Of a stretch of DNA of 64,000 nt, positions 41,061 through 50,588 are shown one piece after another. The stretch covers positions 496,001 through 560,000 of the forward strand of contig CP171222.1 in assembly GCA_050908895.1 (NCBI GenBank), in the 5' to 3' direction. Source of the stretch: S5-A14a sp050908895 (GTDB taxonomy: Bacteria > Bacillota > Clostridia > Peptostreptococcales > Anaerovoracaceae). Position 1 is the stretch's first letter. The number at the start of each line of letters is the position of its first letter. The translations under genes and the position numbers were made by a program. Below the pieces are notes generated by a model. It saw nothing but the letters and a program-made list of their open reading frames with translations. It ran no database searches and was not told the DNA's origin.

Positions 41061-42242
41061 ATGAGAGAAGTAGTAATCGCTAGTGCAGCAAGAACACCAA
41101 TCGGTAGCTTTGGCGGAAGCCTAAAAGACGTACCTGCAAGAACTTTGGGTGCAATCTGTATTAAGGAAGCACTTAAAAGAGCAGGAGTTAACCCCTGTGA
41201 TGTGGATGAAGTTATTATGGGTAACGTTTTGCAGGCAGGTCTTGGACAGAATGTTGCTAGACAGATGTCTTTAGATGCGGGGCTTCCAGTAGAAATTCCA
41301 GCAATGACAATCAATAAGGTTTGTGGATCAGGCTTGAGAGCAGTTGAATTAGCTGCACAGATTATCAAGGCTGGCGATGCAGAAATCATAGTGGCTGGTG
41401 GTGCTGAGAACATGTCTATATCAGGATATGTAGTTCCTAAGGCAAGATGGGGTGCTAGAATGGGAGATGCAAAGATGATAGACGTTATGGTACATGATGG
41501 TCTAACTGATGCATTCAATAATTACCATATGGGTATCACAGCTGAAAACATTGCAGAGCAATGGGGACTTACAAGAGAACAGCTTGATGAGTTCTCGGTT
41601 CTATCTCAGCAGAAAGCAGAAGCTGCAGTTAAGGCAGGAAAGTTTAAGGATGAAATCGTTCCTGTAGAAATCCCTCAGAGAAAGGGCGACCCAATCGTTT
41701 TCGATACAGATGAGTATCCTAAGTTTGGTGCAAATGCTGAAAAGATGGGAAAATTAAAGCCGGCATTTAAGAAAGATGGAGTTGTTACAGCTGCAAACGC
41801 ATCTGGTATCAATGATTCTGGTGCAGCGCTTGTAGTTATGAGCAGAGAAAAAGCTGATGAGCTGGGAATTAAACCGTTAGCAGTTATTAAGGGATATGCA
41901 TCTGCAGGTGTTGATCCTTCAATTATGGGAATCGGTCCAGTTCCTTCATCTAAAAAGGCTCTTGAAAAAGCAGGATACACAATTGACGATATGGATTTAA
42001 TCGAAGCTAACGAAGCTTTTGCAGCACAGTCCTTAGCAGTTGGAAGAGACTTAGGAATTGATAACGATAAACTGAATGTTAATGGTGGTGCCATTGCTTT
42101 AGGTCACCCAATTGGAGCATCTGGTGCTAGAATTCTTATTACACTATTGTTTGAAATGCAGAAGAGAGAAGATGCAAAGCTTGGTCTTGCAACTCTTTGT
42201 ATCGGTGGTGGAATGGGAACAGCTCTTGTTGTTGAAAAATAG
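41061..42242 (+). CDS. thlA: acetyl-CoA C-acetyltransferase (thiolase)
   Basis: A 393-residue biosynthetic thiolase that condenses two acetyl-CoA to acetoacetyl-CoA, the entry to butyrate or related C4 products. The nucleophile Cys88 is in NKVCGSG, the C-terminal cysteine (about 380) in CIGGGMG, and the histidine in GHPIGASGAR. The sequence is very close in pattern to clostridial ThlA. AGGAGGAAAAATCC precedes the ATG. It stands alone (no crt, hbd or bcd genes adjacent) and is followed by a terminator. A Rex-like operator in front predicts redox control. Confidence 0.96.
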   Translation: MREVVIASAARTPIGSFGGSLKDVPARTLGAICIKEALKRAGVNPCDVDEVIMGNVLQAGLGQNVARQMSLDAGLPVEIPAMTINKVCGSGLRAVELAAQIIKAGDAEIIVAGGAENMSISGYVVPKARWGARMGDAKMIDVMVHDGLTDAFNNYHMGITAENIAEQWGLTREQLDEFSVLSQQKAEAAVKAGKFKDEIVPVEIPQRKGDPIVFDTDEYPKFGANAEKMGKLKPAFKKDGVVTAANASGINDSGAALVVMSREKADELGIKPLAVIKGYASAGVDPSIMGIGPVPSSKKALEKAGYTIDDMDLIEANEAFAAQSLAVGRDLGIDNDKLNVNGGAIALGHPIGASGARILITLLFEMQKREDAKLGLATLCIGGGMGTALVVEK

Positions 42243-42298
42243 TGTAGGGCATGATAAGATTCTAATCGTGCAATTGATATAGAACAATTAAATAATTT

Positions 42299-42379
42299 AA
42301 AAAGTGAGGTAAGAATCTATTTTATCGATTCCCAAAAGTGTAATTTTTCGGGAGTGGGCACATTCATTACCTCATTTTT
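42299..42379 (+). terminator. two-tier hairpin terminator after thlA
   Basis: An outer stem (AAAAAGTGAGGTAAGAAT at 42299-42316 with its near complement at 42362-42379) holds a smaller TCCCAAAA/TTTT..GGGA hairpin. The descending arm ends in a five-T run. Confidence 0.65.
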
Positions 42380-42486
42380 ATTTGGGTAAATTCTTAAAAA
42401 AATCTTAAGAATTTGACGCCCGGGGTTTCTTTTGGGTTGATTTTGTGGTAAAATTATGCCAAATATTTGAATTGGGGAATTGGGAA

Positions 42487-43209
42487 ATGATTAAATTTGA
42501 AGATGTATCCAAGTATTATGGTGAAAACATAGGGTTGCAGAATGTGTCAATTTCCATAGAAAAAGGTGATTTTGTATTTTTAGTTGGACCTAGCGGAGCT
42601 GGTAAGTCAACTTTTATAAAGTTAATTTTAAAGGAAATTAATGTCGACTCTGGAACGATATTAGTAAACGGCAATAATATAACTAAGATGAAGAATCATC
42701 AGATTCCAGGGCTGAGGCAGAAGATTGGGATTGTATTTCAAGACTTTAGGCTTTTACCTAGAAAGACTGTATACGAGAATGTTGCTTTTGCTATGGAAAT
42801 TTTTAGATGCACAACTAAACAGATTAGGAAAAGAGTTCCGCAAGTACTTGAACTGGTGGGTATAGGCGACAAGATTAACAAGTATCCGGATGAGCTTTCC
42901 GCAGGAGAACAACAAAGGGTTGCAATTGCAAGGGCAATCATTAATAATCCTAAACTTTTAATCGCGGATGAACCAACGGGAAATTTGGATCCTGAAACAG
43001 CCTGGGACATTATGGATATCCTTGAAAGTATCAACGAGTCAGGAACTACAATTGTTATGGTTACTCACGCTAAAGACATAGTAGATAAGATGAGTAAACG
43101 TGTTGTGGCTATTGAGGGCGGTAGGATAGTTAGGGATGATGTAGGAATATATGGTTATGATGATACTTGCGAGACTTGTAAGGTAGGAGCATTGAGTGAG
43201 GATGAATAA
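42487..43209 (+). CDS. ftsE: cell division ATP-binding protein FtsE
   Basis: A 240-residue ABC ATPase. Walker A GPSGAGKST is at 34-42, the signature reads LSAGEQQR (the common FtsE form with A) and Walker B is LLIADEPTGNLD. With FtsX it forms the divisome complex that activates a peptidoglycan hydrolase at the septum. I start at the ATG at 42487 (after GGGGAATTGGGAA); the frame is open 14 codons upstream without a ribosome site. It overlaps ftsX by 14 bases. The 34-residue tail after the ATPase core contains a CETC motif. Confidence 0.95.
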   Translation: MIKFEDVSKYYGENIGLQNVSISIEKGDFVFLVGPSGAGKSTFIKLILKEINVDSGTILVNGNNITKMKNHQIPGLRQKIGIVFQDFRLLPRKTVYENVAFAMEIFRCTTKQIRKRVPQVLELVGIGDKINKYPDELSAGEQQRVAIARAIINNPKLLIADEPTGNLDPETAWDIMDILESINESGTTIVMVTHAKDIVDKMSKRVVAIEGGRIVRDDVGIYGYDDTCETCKVGALSEDE

Positions 43210-44092
43210 TCTATTATATTATATTAAACAATCCAGCAAGCAGTTTTGGAGAAATAAGACTATGGGCTTTACCTCGTTACTTGCTGTAACAGCTATGATG
43301 TTGATTTTAGGCCTTTTCTTTGTCGTATCAGTAAATATAAATTTGTTTTCACAAGTTGTTCAGAAAGATTTTGATTATGTAGAATTTTATTTGGAGGACT
43401 CGGTAAGTAAAGAGACCGGGCAAGATATAGTAAAACAGGTTGAAAAGTTAAAAGGTGTAAAAGAGGCTAAATATCGAACCAAGTCAGATGCCTTAAAAAT
43501 TATGAAAGAGCGTTGGGGCAAAAACGGTTATTTGCTGGATACATTGGAAAATAATCCCTTGCCTAATTCAATATTAATCAATGTAGAGAACAATCAAGTT
43601 GCAGAAAAAATAACTGAGCAGGGTAAATCTATCGAAGGTGTAGAGGATGTAAAATATTATAAAGAAACTGTTGAAAAATTAACAAAAGCAACGAATTTCA
43701 TTCAGGTGTCAGCTATGATAATTATGATTTTTCTCGTAGTTGTGTCCATAATAGTTGTTTCCAATACAATTAAACTGACTGTTCTGGCCAGATCAAGAGA
43801 GATAAGCATAATGAAGTATGTTGGAGCAACAAACTGGTTTGTAAGAGGTCCATTTGTCGTGGAAGGTGCTATGATAGGAATCGTATCTTCCCTTATAGCC
43901 GCCGGCCTAACTTGGCTAATTTATGGGAAAATAGAAGATATAATAGGACAAGAAATTATGGTAATTCTTTCTTCTCCGTTGGTGCCGGCCTCATATATGA
44001 TTTGGAACCTACTGGCTATTTTCATGGCAATGGGAATAAGTGTGGGCGTATGCGGAAGTATTATATCAATGAGAAAATTCTTAGATAAATAA
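43196..44092 (+). CDS. ftsX: cell division protein FtsX
   Basis: A 298-residue membrane protein with the four-segment FtsX topology: one segment near residues 22-43, an extracytoplasmic domain (about 45-165), then three segments in the C-terminal half around the conserved IKLTVLARSREISIMKYVGA loop. In Gram-positive bacteria the outside domain binds and activates PcsB- or CwlO-like hydrolases. The start may be the GTG at 43196 or the ATG at 43202; both overlap ftsE. It is 22 bases from an M23 hydrolase gene, its probable partner. Confidence 0.95.
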   Translation: MRMNNLLYYIKQSSKQFWRNKTMGFTSLLAVTAMMLILGLFFVVSVNINLFSQVVQKDFDYVEFYLEDSVSKETGQDIVKQVEKLKGVKEAKYRTKSDALKIMKERWGKNGYLLDTLENNPLPNSILINVENNQVAEKITEQGKSIEGVEDVKYYKETVEKLTKATNFIQVSAMIIMIFLVVVSIIVVSNTIKLTVLARSREISIMKYVGATNWFVRGPFVVEGAMIGIVSSLIAAGLTWLIYGKIEDIIGQEIMVILSSPLVPASYMIWNLLAIFMAMGISVGVCGSIISMRKFLDK

Positions 44093-44113
44093 GAGTATTT
44101 AAGGAGTGGGGAA

Positions 44114-45271
44114 ATGAAAATGGGAAATAATCAATTTGATATGCTACGACAAAAGAAATTAAGACATGTCGCAGTTTCGGTTACAGCCCTTATGATAATT
44201 CTTTCTATGGTTCTTGGACCTGTAATTATCCAGAGTGTTGAAGCCGTATCTATTGAAGACCAACAAAAAGAACTTAACCAGATTAATGAGCAAAAGTCCA
44301 ATGCTGAAAAAGATGAAAAAAATGTTGTAGAAAAAATCAGACAAAAAGCCGGTGAAGTGGAGAACCTTGAAAAAAATATTGCAGAGCAAAATGAAAAAAT
44401 CAATTCGACAAGAGTTGAAATGGATAAAAAAAGAGCTGAACTTCTAGTAAAAAAGGAAAGATTAGAAACAAGACTGAGAGCGATATATAAAAAAGGTTCT
44501 GTAGGATTTGTAGAGGTAATTTTAAGTTCAAACAATGTTTCAGAATTAATATCTAATATTACTTTTATGCAGAAAATATATAAAGGTGATAAGGTTGCAA
44601 TTAATAGCGTCAAACAAGATCAAGCTCAGTTAGCTGCAATAGAATCAAAGCTAAAGAACGAGGAAGAAGTCCTGGTGGCTAAAAAAACTGAATCGGAAAA
44701 GGCTAAGGAGGAATTAGAGCAAGAAAGATCTAAGATAAAGAAGCAGATAGATGATCTTCAAGCTCAATCCGCAAGTATAGGTGCTCAAATTGCTCAGGCA
44801 CAAGCAGAACTTGAAGCAAAAAGGAGAGAGTCAAGTAGTGAATCGAACCAGGGTTCTAATAATGGTGGCGGTGGCAGCAGCAGTTATCCTGTTGGCACAG
44901 GGAGACTTGGTTGGCCTGCTAGGGGACCGGTAACTTCCGAATTCGGGTATAGACCTATTTTTGGAGATTTCCATACAGGTATAGATATAGGACTGCCCAA
45001 TAATGCGCCGATTTATGCTGCAGATTCAGGGGTAGTAATAAATGTGGCCTCTACCAGCTGGGGTTACGGTAATTATGTTGTTATAGACCACGGTGGTGGA
45101 ATATCAACATTATACGCACATAATAATAGTATAGCGGTATCTGTTGGTCAATCAGTCTCAAAAGGACAGGTTATTGCTTATGCAGGAAGCACAGGGTGGT
45201 CTACCGGTACGCATTGCCATTTCGAAGTCAGGGTGAATGGAAGTGCTGTAAATCCAAGAGGATATTTATAA
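44114..45271 (+). CDS. murein hydrolase activator/peptidase, EnvC/PcsB-like with M23 domain
   Basis: A 385-residue exported protein. A signal or anchor segment (about 18-37) is followed by a long coiled coil (about 45-240), a Ser/Gly-rich linker, and a C-terminal LytM/M23 domain (about 265-385). The zinc-site histidine and aspartate are in FHTGIDIG and the HxH in GTHCHFEV, so the active site appears complete. A coiled coil plus M23 module beside ftsEX is the architecture used to couple FtsEX ATP hydrolysis to septal peptidoglycan cleavage. It is in the ftsEX operon. Confidence 0.93.
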   Translation: MKMGNNQFDMLRQKKLRHVAVSVTALMIILSMVLGPVIIQSVEAVSIEDQQKELNQINEQKSNAEKDEKNVVEKIRQKAGEVENLEKNIAEQNEKINSTRVEMDKKRAELLVKKERLETRLRAIYKKGSVGFVEVILSSNNVSELISNITFMQKIYKGDKVAINSVKQDQAQLAAIESKLKNEEEVLVAKKTESEKAKEELEQERSKIKKQIDDLQAQSASIGAQIAQAQAELEAKRRESSSESNQGSNNGGGGSSSYPVGTGRLGWPARGPVTSEFGYRPIFGDFHTGIDIGLPNNAPIYAADSGVVINVASTSWGYGNYVVIDHGGGISTLYAHNNSIAVSVGQSVSKGQVIAYAGSTGWSTGTHCHFEVRVNGSAVNPRGYL

Positions 45272-45292
45272 ATTATTTAGATAGGGAAAATA

Positions 45293-46954
45293 GTGAAGCA
45301 TAAAACTAATACAGAGATAAGTCCCGTAGTTTTAAAACTATTAAAACAAAGAGGCTATGAATTACAATCTGATATTGAGGAATTCTTAGCATCAAAACCA
45401 AAGAAAACATATGATCCATTCCTTTTACTAAACATGGTAGAAGGAGTGGATTTAGTATTGTCTGCAATAGAAAATGATGAAAGAATTTGTATATACGGAG
45501 ATTATGATGCTGATGGAGTAACGTCAACATCTCTCATGCTAGAATTCTTATCTCACTCAACTAATAATTTAAGTTACTATATTCCTTCAAGGTTCGACGA
45601 AGGATATGGATTAAATAAAACCGCCATAAAGAAAATCTTTGATGCTGGTGTTAAACTTATTATAAGTGTCGATTGTGGCAGTGTATCAAGAGAAGAAGTA
45701 GAATACGGTGAGGCCTTAGGCTTAGAATTTTTAATTACTGACCATCATAAAGCTAGCGAAGAGAATCTACCATATTGTACGGTAATAAACCCAAATCAGC
45801 CGAAATGCAGATATCCTTTTAAAAGTTTGTCCGGATGTGGTGTAGCGTTTAAACTGGCTCAAGCTGTTGCCAAAAGCCTCGATTTACCAGCCAGCACCTA
45901 TAATGGATGTTTAGATTTAGTAGCAATAGGCACAGTCGCAGATATTATGCCTCTTATTGATGAAAATAGAACGTTGGTGAAATATGGCTTGCTTCGAATA
46001 AATTCAGGGCTTAGAGAACCTTTGAAAGCATTGATTAACGGTATTGGTTTAACGATTGGTGAAGTGACGGCATTTAGTATAGGATTTGGGATAGGTCCTC
46101 ATCTCAATGCAGCTGGAAGAATTAATGCAGCTAGGTTAGGCGTACAGCTTTTTAGAAGCAAAAACCTCGATGATGCCAATGCATGTGTTCAGAAGATGAA
46201 AATGTGCAATCAAAAGAGAAAAGAATTTCAAGAAGATACCTATCAGAAAGCATTAATTTTATTGGAGAATGAAGATACGAGCAAAGGTATTGTTTTTGTG
46301 AAAATAGAAGATGCTCATGAAGGAGTTACAGGTATTGCAGCCGGCAAATTAAAGGAACGCTTTAAACGACCGGCAATTATAGTTACGCCTACAGAAGAGG
46401 GCACATATAAAGGTACATGTAGAAGTATAGAATCGATAGATATACATAAACTCTTATCAGAATTTTCTCATTTATTTTTAAAATTTGGTGGACACAAAGC
46501 GGCATGTGGATTCACAATTCAGGAAGAGAATATAAGAACTTTAACAGATTGCTTAAATAAAAAGATTCATGAGATGGAAATGAACAATCCGGAACTTTTT
46601 GAGAAAACTTGGACATGGGATACTGATCTTAAAGTCGAAGATATTAGTTTAAAATTAGCAAAGGATATTGCTTTAATGGAGCCGTTCGGCAGGGAGAACG
46701 AAACACCGAAATTCATGGTTGATGGTATAGCCGATAATGTAATCACCATAGGAAAAGAAGGTCAGTATAGAAAGTTCGATTTACTGTCAGAAAAGGACAG
46801 TGCAATGATAAGCTGTGTAGCTTTTTCATTAGAGGATGGTGATAAGAAAGAATTAGTCAATGGAAGAAAACTAAGTGTCCTAGGTACAATAGACATTAAT
46901 AAATGGAATGATAAAGAGACTGTTCAAATGAAGGTCATTAAATTTTTTTATTAG
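45293..46954 (+). CDS. recJ: single-stranded-DNA-specific exonuclease RecJ
   Basis: A 553-residue 5'-3' exonuclease of the DHH superfamily, used in recombination and mismatch repair. Motif I DYDADG is at 70-75 and motif III DHH at 150-152; FGGHKAACGF in the DHHA1 domain and a C-terminal OB fold (about 450-550) complete the core. It is close to the minimal RecJ length. It starts with GTG 19 bases after the M23 gene stop, so transcription may continue from the cell-division operon. Confidence 0.94.
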   Translation: MKHKTNTEISPVVLKLLKQRGYELQSDIEEFLASKPKKTYDPFLLLNMVEGVDLVLSAIENDERICIYGDYDADGVTSTSLMLEFLSHSTNNLSYYIPSRFDEGYGLNKTAIKKIFDAGVKLIISVDCGSVSREEVEYGEALGLEFLITDHHKASEENLPYCTVINPNQPKCRYPFKSLSGCGVAFKLAQAVAKSLDLPASTYNGCLDLVAIGTVADIMPLIDENRTLVKYGLLRINSGLREPLKALINGIGLTIGEVTAFSIGFGIGPHLNAAGRINAARLGVQLFRSKNLDDANACVQKMKMCNQKRKEFQEDTYQKALILLENEDTSKGIVFVKIEDAHEGVTGIAAGKLKERFKRPAIIVTPTEEGTYKGTCRSIESIDIHKLLSEFSHLFLKFGGHKAACGFTIQEENIRTLTDCLNKKIHEMEMNNPELFEKTWTWDTDLKVEDISLKLAKDIALMEPFGRENETPKFMVDGIADNVITIGKEGQYRKFDLLSEKDSAMISCVAFSLEDGDKKELVNGRKLSVLGTIDINKWNDKETVQMKVIKFFY

Positions 46955-46983
46955 GTATAAATAGGTTGATAGAGGGTGACAGG

Positions 46984-48159
46984 ATGTATAATAAAATAAC
47001 GTCAAAGTGGAAAATAGTCATTGCTTTTTTTCTGGGTATAATAGTCGCAGTAAGTGGAATATTAATTACTATATCCGTAGGCGACTTTATTGTAGTTAGA
47101 GGAGATAGCAAAGGTGTAATTAAAAGCATCTCCAAGGAATATATTAATTTACCTAAAATTTTAAATATTGTAAAGACAAAAAGTATATTTGAATTTAATG
47201 AATCTAAAGCAAAGGATGCCGCTCTAAAGGCGATTGTTGATGCTTTAGGCGATGAATACTCTGAGTACCTAACTGCCTCAGAAACTAAAGAATGGGAAGA
47301 AGCACTAAACGGTGAATTTTCCGGAGTTGGCCTCAGATTTGGAAAAAATGAAGAAGGCAAATATGTAATTGGAGAGGTGTTCGAGAATAGTCCGGCTAGT
47401 AAAAGTGGAATTAAAGCAGGAGATATAATTCTAAAGGTGGATGGAAAAATTTATGATGACACGGAAAAAATGTCTAACCATATTAGAGGTGAAAATGGAA
47501 CAAAAGTTAATCTGACTATTTTATCGGGAGAAGAGAAAAAAGAATTAACACTGGTAAGAGAAACGGTCAAAGAAAAAACTGTACTTGGCAAAATCATGGA
47601 TGACAATATAGGATATATTAGAATCTCCAGTTTTGAAGATGGAACTGCCAAAGAATTTAAGAAACAGTTAAAAAGCCTAGAGGAAAAAAATATAAAGAAA
47701 ATGATCCTTGATCTCAGAGGAAATGGTGGCGGCTATACTAATGAAGGCATTGAGATAGCTGATACTCTTTTAAAAGAGGGAACAATTACTTATATGGAAG
47801 ACGTTAAAGGTAAGAAGGAATACTTCAATTCAGACGTAAAAGCCACCAAAATAAAATACGTACTGCTAGTTGATGAAAAAACGGCTTCAACTTCTGAAAT
47901 TCTAACAGCAGCGATTAAGGACAATCAAGGTGGAAAAATTGTCGGAACTAAAACCTTTGGCAAAGGGATTGTTCAGGAGACGATGAAATTTGCAGACGGC
48001 TCCTCATTGAAACTTACAGTTATGAACTATTATTCACCTAAAGGTAATGTAATACATAAGAAGGGAATCGAGCCGGACTTTAAGGTGGAATTAAACCCTG
48101 ATAGCAATCAAGATGAACAAATGGACAAAGCAAAAGAAATATTAAATTCAATGTTTTAG
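46984..48159 (+). CDS. C-terminal processing (S41) protease, CtpA-like
   Basis: A 391-residue secreted or membrane-anchored protease. One membrane segment (about 10-31), an N-terminal helical domain, a PDZ domain (about 105-180, with SPASKSGIKAGD) and the S41 catalytic core follow. The serine is in KTASTSEIL and the lysine in GTKTFGKGIVQ. Relatives process wall hydrolases or regulators outside the cell, and the nearby M23 hydrolase is a conceivable substrate. The start is the ATG following AGAGGGTGACAGG; an in-frame codon six residues upstream is not supported. Confidence 0.93.
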   Translation: MYNKITSKWKIVIAFFLGIIVAVSGILITISVGDFIVVRGDSKGVIKSISKEYINLPKILNIVKTKSIFEFNESKAKDAALKAIVDALGDEYSEYLTASETKEWEEALNGEFSGVGLRFGKNEEGKYVIGEVFENSPASKSGIKAGDIILKVDGKIYDDTEKMSNHIRGENGTKVNLTILSGEEKKELTLVRETVKEKTVLGKIMDDNIGYIRISSFEDGTAKEFKKQLKSLEEKNIKKMILDLRGNGGGYTNEGIEIADTLLKEGTITYMEDVKGKKEYFNSDVKATKIKYVLLVDEKTASTSEILTAAIKDNQGGKIVGTKTFGKGIVQETMKFADGSSLKLTVMNYYSPKGNVIHKKGIEPDFKVELNPDSNQDEQMDKAKEILNSMF

Positions 48160-48219
48160 TTGCTCAAATTGGCAAATCGTGTTATTATTAGCTAAAGTGA
48201 TAAAAAAGGAGAATGTGAT

Positions 48220-48519
48220 ATGACATACGACTCAAAATTTAAAAGAGATGACATTGATGAATTGTTTAAAGGTATTTTATCCCTCCAAAATGTAGATGAA
48301 TGCTATAGATTTTTTGAAGATATATGCACAATAAATGAGATTAACTCTATTGCTCAGAGACTGCAAGTTGCAAAGATGCTGGCAGATAAGAGAACGTATA
48401 AAGAAATAGAAGATGTAACCAAGGCATCAACGGCAACAATCAGTAGAATTAATAAGTGCCTTATATATGGTGCAGATGGATATAAAATTGTCTTGGATAA
48501 TCTAGCAGAAGGAGAATAA
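48220..48519 (+). CDS. YerC/YecD-family TrpR-like DNA-binding protein
   Basis: A 99-residue protein with the TrpR-superfamily helix-turn-helix. Diagnostic parts are RLQVAKMLADKRTYKEIEDVT and the recognition helix region ASTATISRINKCL. YerC-like proteins are conserved in Firmicutes with poorly known targets. GGAGAATGTGAT precedes the ATG. A GC-rich hairpin with T-run lies just after the gene. Confidence 0.93.
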   Translation: MTYDSKFKRDDIDELFKGILSLQNVDECYRFFEDICTINEINSIAQRLQVAKMLADKRTYKEIEDVTKASTATISRINKCLIYGADGYKIVLDNLAEGE

Positions 48520-48539
48520 AAATAATAAAGTATGAGGAT

Positions 48540-48560
48540 GGCGCCATTTAGGCGCCTTTT
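48540..48560 (+). terminator. terminator after the YerC-like gene
   Basis: GGCGCC, ATTTA loop, GGCGCC, then TTTT. Its position argues that the next gene starts after it, near 48568 or 48598, and not at the earlier in-frame ATG at 48532. Confidence 0.65.
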
Positions 48561-48567
48561 GCGCACT

Positions 48568-49242
48568 ATGAAGAGAAATAATAAATTATTCTTATATATG
48601 GGAAATAATTTGTCAGTAAATAAGCAGATAGTATCAAAATTGGTTACATTATGCGAGAATGACATTGAAATTCCACTAGTGGAAATCTCAAAGGGAGAAA
48701 TTTTTCCGCAAATCGAATATGAGACAAATTTAGAACTGAAACCGGAACTGCATATTCTAAATGATGAAAGTCTTACCTATCTGTCGTCACATGAAATAGG
48801 TGAAAGGGACCTCAATCAAATAGAATACAACTCCTTTGGAAAACCTTTTTTCCCAAGTATAACAAAAGACTTTTCTATAAGTCATACTCAACTTAGACCC
48901 AGTGACATTAACCTGTGGGGATGTCTGGTTGGAGATAAAATGGTTGGCCTTGATATCCAAGCAAATAGAGAGGTCAATTGGTTAAAAATTTCAAAAAAAT
49001 ATTTTAGCTATCAAGAGAATCTTTACATTAAGAAGACAGGAAAGGCCGGATTCTTTCAGCTGTGGACTAGGAAAGAAGCCCTCGGCAAAGCCTTGGGTAA
49101 GGGATTTTTCTACGAATGTGACGGCACAGTTAGTGATGGCGGATATTTGTTAGAACAAGTAAATATTAAAGGAACAACTTTGAAAATTGCTAACTTTAAA
49201 CTAGGCGAAAATATTTGGGGGGCATGGTGTTTTGTTGTCTAA
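48568..49242 (+). CDS. 4'-phosphopantetheinyl transferase (Sfp-type)
   Basis: A protein of about 224 residues that attaches the phosphopantetheine arm from CoA to carrier proteins. Family motifs are FSISHTQ, GLDIQ (magnesium-binding aspartate) and WTRKEALGKALGKG. The Sfp type is monomeric with two similar halves. No NRPS or PKS genes are in the window; it may serve the fatty-acid ACP. The start is uncertain: the ATG at 48568 follows a terminator hairpin and lacks a clear ribosome site, and the ATG at 48598 is a second option. It overlaps recX by 11 bases. Confidence 0.87.
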   Translation: MKRNNKLFLYMGNNLSVNKQIVSKLVTLCENDIEIPLVEISKGEIFPQIEYETNLELKPELHILNDESLTYLSSHEIGERDLNQIEYNSFGKPFFPSITKDFSISHTQLRPSDINLWGCLVGDKMVGLDIQANREVNWLKISKKYFSYQENLYIKKTGKAGFFQLWTRKEALGKALGKGFFYECDGTVSDGGYLLEQVNIKGTTLKIANFKLGENIWGAWCFVV

Positions 49243-49753
49243 AAAAAAGAAAATTGAATCTACGGCTTATGGGGAAGGAGCAAAATATCTTTCTAGGCAG
49301 ATGCGAACTGCATATCAGGTAATGATGCATCTTAAAGGATGTGGATTTTCAGATGAAGATGTTGAGAAGGCTGTATGTCAGCTTGAAAATGAAAATTATA
49401 TTAACGATGGAGAATACGCATTTGTTTTTTTAAGGAAGGAATTTCGTAAGGGCAGAAGCATTAACCGTGTAAAGAGGGAATTAGAGATTTTGGGAGCAAG
49501 TAGCATCAATATTGAGGATGCATTGTACAGGATTGAGAATGCCGGCTACGATGAATTAGGTGAATTTATAGAAGTTTCCGAGGTTGACAGAAGTAGGAAA
49601 GAAATGTTGAAAATATTACAAAATATGGGTCTGGATGAAACGGACTCTATAAGCGATAGAGTATACAATAAGATAGTGAGGAAGTTAGTATCTCAGGGCT
49701 ATTCCGGATTTACAATCAAAAGATGTGTTAGAAACCTAATTAGAGAATTCTAG
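49232..49753 (+). CDS. recX: regulatory protein RecX
   Basis: A 173-residue RecA modulator made of three-helix repeats. Typical segments are YLSRQMRTAYQVMMHL, FRKGRSINRVKRELE and the C-terminal LVSQGYSGFTIKRCVRNL. It limits or modulates RecA filaments. The start is one of two adjacent TTG codons (49232 or 49235) inside the end of the phosphopantetheinyl transferase gene, after a run of G. The codons just after the start contain eight A in a row, which could slip, but this is common in AT-rich genomes. Confidence 0.9.
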   Translation: MLSKKKKIESTAYGEGAKYLSRQMRTAYQVMMHLKGCGFSDEDVEKAVCQLENENYINDGEYAFVFLRKEFRKGRSINRVKRELEILGASSINIEDALYRIENAGYDELGEFIEVSEVDRSRKEMLKILQNMGLDETDSISDRVYNKIVRKLVSQGYSGFTIKRCVRNLIREF

Positions 49754-49855
49754 GCTTATTAGGGACCATAAACTTGTCAATGAACGGATAAAATTGCCAG
49801 ATTAGCATGGATGGGCGGAATGAAATATATAAGAATGTAATGTGAGGACGTTAAA

Positions 49856-50548
49856 ATGGGGATAAATGAAAGATGGTCAAGAACTAGAATGCTAGTGGGA
49901 AATGAAGGAATAGTCAAATTAACTAAAGCATCGGTTGCAGTCTTTGGTCTTGGAGGAGTAGGTGGAGCTGTGGTGGAAGCTTTGGCTCGAGCAGGAGTTG
50001 GACATTTAACTTTAATAGATAACGATGTGGTAGATGAGAGTAATATTAATAGGCAGATTATTGCCAATTATGATACATTGGGTAAATATAAAGTGGAGGT
50101 ATGTAAGGCACGAGTTTTATCTGTAAATCCGGAATGTAGTGTTGATATTTTCAAGCAATTTATTCTACCGGGGGATTTTGGAGATATTGGTGACTTTAAA
50201 AATTTTGACTTTGTAGTTGATGCTATTGATACTGTCTCAGGGAAAATCGCAATAATAGAGAGAGCTAAAGAAGCAAGCGTTAAGGTAATTTCGGCTATGG
50301 GAGCCGGTAACAAGTTAGATTCAAGTAAATTTTTGATTGATGATATCAGTAAGACTAAGGTGTGTCCTCTTGCAAAAGTTATGAGAAGGAAGTTAAGGCA
50401 GCTAGGAATTACTAAAGTAGATGCTTTATATAGTACGGAAGAGTCAATTAAAACGGGAAATTCCACTCCGGGAAGTATAAGTTATGTTACGAATGTTGCA
50501 GGACTAATGATTGGTGGACACGTAATTAGAAACCTCCTCAATTTATAA
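49856..50548 (+). CDS. tcdA: tRNA threonylcarbamoyladenosine dehydratase TcdA (ThiF/E1-like)
   Basis: A 230-residue E1-like enzyme that converts t6A to cyclic ct6A at tRNA position 37 using ATP. The nucleotide-binding GLGGVGGAVVEALARAG, the DNDVVDESNINRQ block and the late TPGSISYVTNVAG are characteristic of TcdA/CsdL. The length is slightly below the E. coli enzyme (268) and typical for Firmicutes. A 102-base gap with no clear promoter motif precedes it; the ATG follows TGAGGACGTTAAA. Confidence 0.92.
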   Translation: MGINERWSRTRMLVGNEGIVKLTKASVAVFGLGGVGGAVVEALARAGVGHLTLIDNDVVDESNINRQIIANYDTLGKYKVEVCKARVLSVNPECSVDIFKQFILPGDFGDIGDFKNFDFVVDAIDTVSGKIAIIERAKEASVKVISAMGAGNKLDSSKFLIDDISKTKVCPLAKVMRRKLRQLGITKVDALYSTEESIKTGNSTPGSISYVTNVAGLMIGGHVIRNLLNL

Positions 50549-50556
50549 AGGAGGTT
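50531..50556 (+). terminator. hairpin over the tcdA stop codon
   Basis: AACCTCCT (50531-50538) pairs with AGGAGGTT (50549-50556) across the stop codon. It sits between convergent tcdA and the lipoprotein gene. There is no strong T-run, so terminator function is uncertain. Confidence 0.35.
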
Positions 50557-50588
50557 CCTAGGATTTGTATTTGTAACTGAGATAAAGA

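Noticed and set aside
41675..42094. Long antisense frame (139 codons) inside thlA
   Set aside because: Codon bias of the thiolase gene leaves the opposite frame open. The predicted protein is Ser/Ala/Pro-rich with no domain.
49235..49255. A8 tract at the recX start considered as a contingency locus
   Set aside because: A-runs of this length are common in AT-rich genomes and recX is not a typical phase-variable gene, unlike the G10 run in the pilus promoter.
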